Assembly: GCA_002702655.1 (NCBI GenBank)
Contig: PABB01000015.1
Location: 1 to 64,000, forward strand
Direction of reading: 5' to 3'
Source of the DNA: Planctomycetaceae bacterium
GTDB lineage: Bacteria > Planctomycetota > Planctomycetia > Pirellulales > Lacipirellulaceae
Length of the DNA stretch: 64,000 bases
Under the pieces are notes generated by a model. That model ran no database searches. It worked only from the letters and a program-made list of their open reading frames with translations, and was not told the origin of the DNA. Below, piece by piece: positions 60,032-64,000 of the stretch. A program made the position numbers and the translations under genes. Each line of letters begins with the position of its first letter. The first letter of the stretch is position 1.

Positions 60032-62317
60032 ATGTCGTTTTTCACCCGTTGTCGGTCATTTGCATTTGGCGTGATAGCCTTAGCGCTGATAGCAATGGCC
60101 CATCACGCGACGGCCGACATCTACGAGTGGGCGTACATCGATCCCGCCCAGCCACACCTGGGCAAGCAGGAGAGCGCAATGTTAACGCCGGACGGCGCCG
60201 GAGTCATGCCTGGGGCCGGCGTCGATCTCAGGTCGCTCGATCTGACGATGGCGTACCTTGTTGGCAGCGATCTGTCGCAAGCCAACCTCGCCCATGCGCA
60301 ATTGCCTGCCGCCGACTTGAGCGGAGCGACGCTATTCGACGCGAACCTCCATAATGTGACCGCTTCCAGTACGACGTTTTCCGGCGCCAACCTGCGCGAA
60401 GCCTACCTCGGCGCCGCCGACCTGATTCAAGCTGATCTCACAAACGCCGATCTGCGCAATGCCTATCTCTCCAATGCCGACCTGCAGGGCGCGGATTTTT
60501 CCGGGGCTCGTATCGAGGGCGTCAATCTCGGGCCGGCTACGAGATTTGGTTGGACAGAGTCGCAATTGCATTCGACGGCCAGTTACGTAAATGGCACACT
60601 CGATCGAATCGACTTTGGCGCAAGCGACCTGAGCGGCTGGGACTTGTCCGGCCAGTCGATTGCGGACGCCGTCTTCTTTGGCGCAACACTCGCTCGTACC
60701 AACTTCAACGGGTCCAGCGTCGTCCGGGCAAACTTCGCAAACCCACATCTCGACGATGCGACGTTTGTCAACAGCGACCTTTCCGACGCTTGGTTCCAGC
60801 ATGGCACGGCGCGACGAGCTGACTTTGCCGGCGCAACACTCGTAGGAAGCTCTCTCAGCGGCGACGTGACCGACGCCATATTCAGGGATGCCAATCTGAC
60901 GAATGCTCGGATGGGAACAGCGACGGTCACCGGCGCCGATTTCGAGAACGCCATTGTGGCGGGGGCCTCGCTTCGCGGCGGCCCGAACGGCGGCTTGACG
61001 GCGGCCCAACTGTACTCGACGGCCAGTTACCGCAATCGCGAACTTCAGCGCCTCAGCGTGGGCGATGACGCGTCGGGATGGAATTTTGCGCAGCAAGATT
61101 TGACGGAAGCGAGTTTTAGCTACACGAACCTCGCTGGCGCCACCTTCGCCAATGCGAATCTTCCGCGAGCAAATCTACAATACACCCGCCTGAGCAACGC
61201 GGACTTCTCTGACGCCAACCTCACTGACGCGGACTTTTATCGATCCGAGGCCTTCGAGAACGTCAATCTATCTCGTGCCAACTTGACCGGCGCTTCGTTA
61301 GAGCAAGTCGATCTCAGCACTGCGAATTTCACAAATGCCGAAATCGAGTATGCGAAGATACCTGCCATTCCGCACCAGTCACTGTATTCGACGGCAAGTT
61401 ATCAGCGAGGCCAGTTGCGCGGCGTTCGCATTGAAACCTACGACTCATCGACGCTGGACCTGTCGACACAGGATCTGCGGGGAGCGACGCTGGGCGGCTG
61501 GCTGGGCCTGATCAACCTTGCCGGGGCGGGCATTCGCGGCATGACGCTGCAGGCGCCGACACTCTTGCCAGGCGATCCGTTGGCCCTGACCCCGGAGCAG
61601 ATTTATGCGACGGCAAGTTACCAGGCACAGGACATGGAGGGCGTCGTTTTTCGCATTAGGACTCTGCCGTCGATTGATTTCAGCGGGCAGAATTTGGCGA
61701 TTTCGACTTTTGAGACGACGGACCATGGCAACTCTAACTTCTCCGGCGCTGATTTAAGAGGAGCCGTTTTCCCGGCCGATCCGACTCGCACACGACTTCC
61801 GGCTCAGAATCTGGTCAACACGATCTTCCCCGACGGATCCGTGTTCGGCCTGAATCTCACCGAAAGTCGGACGCTGGTCGTACGGGATCACGATGGCGGG
61901 ACTGTCGCGGGCAGTGGAAGGATTGGCCCCCGCTACGTGCCGCCGACGCCCATTATGGTCCAAGACGAGTTCGTGATGGACGAGTCCGGAACACTCGTGC
62001 TTCGCTTTGATGACGACGAGTGGGACTCGACGATCTCGTTCGCTCGGTCCATTCCCGTGCAACTTGGCGGAACTCTCCAACTCACATTCGCTGACGGCGT
62101 GAACGTTCTTGACCAGGTGGGAAGGACCTTCGACGTGTTCATTTGGCCGAGCGTCGCGCCCAGCGGCCGGTTTGCAGTTGAGAGCGACTACGTATGGGAT
62201 CTATCGAACCTCTACTCGCTCGGGGAAATCACGCTCGTCGCTGTGCCAGAGCCGGCTGCCATCGGGATCGCGTTGGTCTGCTCACTCGCGCTGCTCGTTC
62301 GACATCGTGGCGGCTGA
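60032..62317 (+). CDS. exported pentapeptide-repeat PEP-CTERM protein
   Basis: The protein has about 761 residues. The signal peptide is SFAFGVIALALIAMAHHATA. Most of the mature part is pentapeptide repeats of A(D/N)LXX type, folding as a right-handed quadrilateral beta-helix, interrupted by a repeated planctomycete module (QLHSTASYVNGTL, QLYSTASYRNREL, SLYSTASYQRGQL, QIYATASYQAQDM). A C-terminal beta domain precedes the sorting tail VPEPAAIGIALVCSLALLV plus a basic end. It is probably a structural or adhesive surface protein. The ATG at 60032 begins the signal peptide. Confidence 0.85.
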   Translation: MSFFTRCRSFAFGVIALALIAMAHHATADIYEWAYIDPAQPHLGKQESAMLTPDGAGVMPGAGVDLRSLDLTMAYLVGSDLSQANLAHAQLPAADLSGATLFDANLHNVTASSTTFSGANLREAYLGAADLIQADLTNADLRNAYLSNADLQGADFSGARIEGVNLGPATRFGWTESQLHSTASYVNGTLDRIDFGASDLSGWDLSGQSIADAVFFGATLARTNFNGSSVVRANFANPHLDDATFVNSDLSDAWFQHGTARRADFAGATLVGSSLSGDVTDAIFRDANLTNARMGTATVTGADFENAIVAGASLRGGPNGGLTAAQLYSTASYRNRELQRLSVGDDASGWNFAQQDLTEASFSYTNLAGATFANANLPRANLQYTRLSNADFSDANLTDADFYRSEAFENVNLSRANLTGASLEQVDLSTANFTNAEIEYAKIPAIPHQSLYSTASYQRGQLRGVRIETYDSSTLDLSTQDLRGATLGGWLGLINLAGAGIRGMTLQAPTLLPGDPLALTPEQIYATASYQAQDMEGVVFRIRTLPSIDFSGQNLAISTFETTDHGNSNFSGADLRGAVFPADPTRTRLPAQNLVNTIFPDGSVFGLNLTESRTLVVRDHDGGTVAGSGRIGPRYVPPTPIMVQDEFVMDESGTLVLRFDDDEWDSTISFARSIPVQLGGTLQLTFADGVNVLDQVGRTFDVFIWPSVAPSGRFAVESDYVWDLSNLYSLGEITLVAVPEPAAIGIALVCSLALLVRHRGG

Positions 62318-62435
62318 TGCCAGCCCAGGCCGCGCGTACAAACTCGTGTGCCCCTGCAACAGCCGCACGCGAAACCAGTGCAAAATCGAGTGATCACGAC
62401 GCCCGAACGTCAGGGATTGCATGCGACTTGCGATC

Positions 62436-64000
62436 CTATCGCGACGCCGCAGGCGCCGACATTTCTTCGGCCACCTCCTCCACGCGCCGCATCACGCGCA
62501 GCAGGTTGCCGCCGAGGATTTTGCGGATGTCGTCCGCCGAGTACCCGCGGTCCAACAGGCCTTGGGTCAGCAGCGGATAGCTGTCGGCGGTCTCCAACTG
62601 CTCCGGCAGCACCGACACGCCGTCGTAGTCCGAACCCAGGCCCACGTGGTCCACGCCGGCCAACTCGACGATGCGGTCGATGTGGTCCAGCACGTCGTGG
62701 ATCGTGCCGCGGGGCATCGGGTGGGCGGCGTTCCAGCGGGCGACCGCGGCGTCGATGGCCGCCTGGTCGTCGCCGTGCTCCGCCTGCAGTTCGCGCTTGT
62801 ACGCCATTTGCTTGATGTCGCGCTCGGCCGCCGCGGGGACAATAAACCCTGAGAAGAAATTGACCATCACCACCCCGCCGTTGTCGCGGACCAGCGGCAG
62901 CACGTCGTCCGGCACGTTGCGGGGGTGATCCGCCACGCCGCGGGCCGACGAGTGGGAGTAGATGACCGGCGCCTTGGTCACCGCCAACGCGCGTTTCATC
63001 GTGGCGGGCGACACGTGCGACAGGTCGACCATCATGCCCAGGCGGTTCATCTCGCGCACGACGTCTTCGCCAAAGGGCGACAGGCCGCCGGAGATGGGAT
63101 CGTCGGTCCCCGAGTCGGCCCAGTCGAGCGACGCGCTGTGCGTGAGCGTCATGTACCGGGCGCCCATGCCGTACAGTTGCCGCAGCACGGCCAGAGAACC
63201 TTCGATGCAATGGCCGCCTTCCACGCCGATGAGCGAGGCGATGCGGCCCGCTTTGTGAATCCGCTCAATATCATCGACGGTCAGCGCCAGCTCGAACGTT
63301 TGCGGGTAGCGGGCGATCATCTTCTCGACCAAATCGATCTGCTCGAGCGTGGTCGAGAGCGCGGCGCCGCGCCGGGCCGTGTCGACCGGGACCCAGACGC
63401 TCCAGAACTGGGCGCCGACGCCGCCGCGGTGCAGCTTGGGGATGTCGGTCTGCAGCGTCGGCTGATCCTGGGAGATGTCGAGCTTGGCCAGCGAGCCGCC
63501 CGCCTGGCTGCGAATCTCCCACGGCATGTCGTTGTGGCCGTCGATCACCAGGCAACTGCGGTGCAGCGCTTCCGCCTGCGGGGTGAGGACAATCGGTTGG
63601 CGCTCGCTGCCCCCCTCCCTTGCAGGGAGGGGTTGGGGGAGGGACTCATCGGCGGCGGCTGATTCCGCGGCGACTGCGATCGCGGTCGACCCTCCCCTGG
63701 CCCCTCCCTGCGAGGGAGGGGAATCGGCGAGCGAATTGCCCGCGTCGAGTTGGTTCCACGCCCAGCGGTACAGGTTGCGGGAGTCGGCGTACCGCGAGTC
63801 GCTGGCCGCGGCCCCCAGCACGGCCATGATGAGCCGGCGCCCGTCGCGCTCGCACCCGGACACCAGACATGCGCCCGCGGCGCTGGTCGTGCCCGTCTTG
63901 ACGCCGAAGTAGCCCGCGGTCGGCAGCAGGCGATTGGTGTTTTTCCAGACGACGTTGCGGTGGTAGCCGCCGGGTCCCTCGACGGTGGCGCCGTGCTGGC
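62436..64000 (-). CDS. D-Ala-D-Ala carboxypeptidase fused to membrane dipeptidase (5' end outside the window)
   Basis: An uninterrupted frame runs from the right edge. The first roughly 90 residues are the end of an S11 penicillin-binding carboxypeptidase (GYFGVKTGTTSAAGACLVSG with the KTGT motif, then a tail ending RNLYRWAWNQL). A roughly 40-residue low-complexity linker encoded by a CCCCTCCC-type repeat follows. The rest is a complete M19 (renal) dipeptidase with zinc ligands DGHNDMPW, VEGGH, MVDLSHVSP, IYSHSSA and HVGLGSDYDG. Together the parts could trim D-Ala from peptidoglycan stems and split D-containing dipeptides. Such a fusion is unusual. Sequencing or assembly error at the junction is the main alternative. 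Confidence 0.85.
   Translation of the reverse strand, partial: QHGATVEGPGGYHRNVVWKNTNRLLPTAGYFGVKTGTTSAAGACLVSGCERDGRRLIMAVLGAAASDSRYADSRNLYRWAWNQLDAGNSLADSPPSQGGARGGSTAIAVAAESAAADESLPQPLPAREGGSERQPIVLTPQAEALHRSCLVIDGHNDMPWEIRSQAGGSLAKLDISQDQPTLQTDIPKLHRGGVGAQFWSVWVPVDTARRGAALSTTLEQIDLVEKMIARYPQTFELALTVDDIERIHKAGRIASLIGVEGGHCIEGSLAVLRQLYGMGARYMTLTHSASLDWADSGTDDPISGGLSPFGEDVVREMNRLGMMVDLSHVSPATMKRALAVTKAPVIYSHSSARGVADHPRNVPDDVLPLVRDNGGVVMVNFFSGFIVPAAAERDIKQMAYKRELQAEHGDDQAAIDAAVARWNAAHPMPRGTIHDVLDHIDRIVELAGVDHVGLGSDYDGVSVLPEQLETADSYPLLTQGLLDRGYSADDIRKILGGNLLRVMRRVEEVAEEMSAPAASR
63610..63722. repeat. CCCCTCCC/GGGAGGGG repeat pair forming the fusion linker
   Basis: The left unit 63610-63643 and right unit 63690-63722 both read as pyrimidine then purine tracts, separated by 46 bp. 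The pair is translated in frame between the carboxypeptidase and dipeptidase parts. A related single unit sits in dnaE2 at 5724-5765. Confidence 0.85.

Overview
This window looks like part of a high-GC Planctomycetes chromosome, most likely order Pirellulales. The evidence is a DUF1559 pseudopilin-like protein with an H-X9-DG tail, several exported proteins with PEP-CTERM tails (one with a dockerin-like calcium repeat ending GDFLAWQR), two large membrane Ser/Thr kinases, an exported pentapeptide-repeat giant, and frequent GTG/TTG starts. No rRNA, tRNA, CRISPR array, transposase or phage gene was recognised. Family names come from motif recognition; no database search was run.

Layout. 0-2.5 kb: an exported GH43-like glycosidase and an exported 2H phosphoesterase. 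2.6-10.5 kb: an imuA-imuB-dnaE2 translesion-synthesis cassette on the minus strand, interrupted by two plus-strand genes (a membrane protein and a SUKH/SMI1-like protein). 11-14 kb: exported MsrA-MsrB fusion, DUF6498 protein, Uma2-type nuclease-fold protein, small membrane protein. 14-19 kb: metH and a MerR/GyrI-like regulator with a textbook MerR promoter. 19-22.4 kb: two paralogous PEP-CTERM proteins, a DUF1559 protein and a Cys-rich exported protein. 22.7-29.8 kb: GH78 alpha-L-rhamnosidase, tandem universal stress protein, nucleoside:H+ symporter-like carrier, beta-propeller PEP-CTERM protein. 30-36.6 kb: esterase, recA, a divergent nuclease-fold/nucleotidyl-cyclase protein, a PEP-CTERM protein and small proteins. 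36.6-40.4 kb: Ser/Thr kinase with its PPP-type phosphatase neighbour. 40.6-45.7 kb: thiC, an HMA-domain lipoprotein coupled to a membrane protein, an LplT-like MFS protein. 46-50.5 kb: dapB, thrC, a DksA-like zinc-finger protein, lspA, an Rrf2-like regulator. 50.6-55.2 kb: a three-gene MotA/TolQ plus two TolR/ExbD-like operon. 56-59.4 kb: MBL-fold hydrolase and a Cache-domain receptor kinase. 60-62.3 kb: pentapeptide PEP-CTERM protein. 62.4-64 kb: a D-Ala-D-Ala carboxypeptidase fused in frame to a membrane dipeptidase, running off the right edge.

Four things stand out. First, at least seven families of short palindromic repeats are scattered through the window. Most consist of two hairpin arms in inverted orientation. 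They lie between genes but also sit in frame inside dnaE2, imuB and the carboxypeptidase-dipeptidase gene, adding low-complexity peptide. Second, a roughly 20-bp palindrome of form TASTRTMCG-YR-CGKAYASTA lies upstream of both recA and imuA and is a candidate SOS (LexA) box for this lineage. Third, the gene divergent from recA, sharing that operator region, fuses a PD-(D/E)XK-like fold to a class III cyclase domain. Fourth, the MotA/TolQ-TolR-TolR operon is a complete but unassigned proton-channel-type machine.
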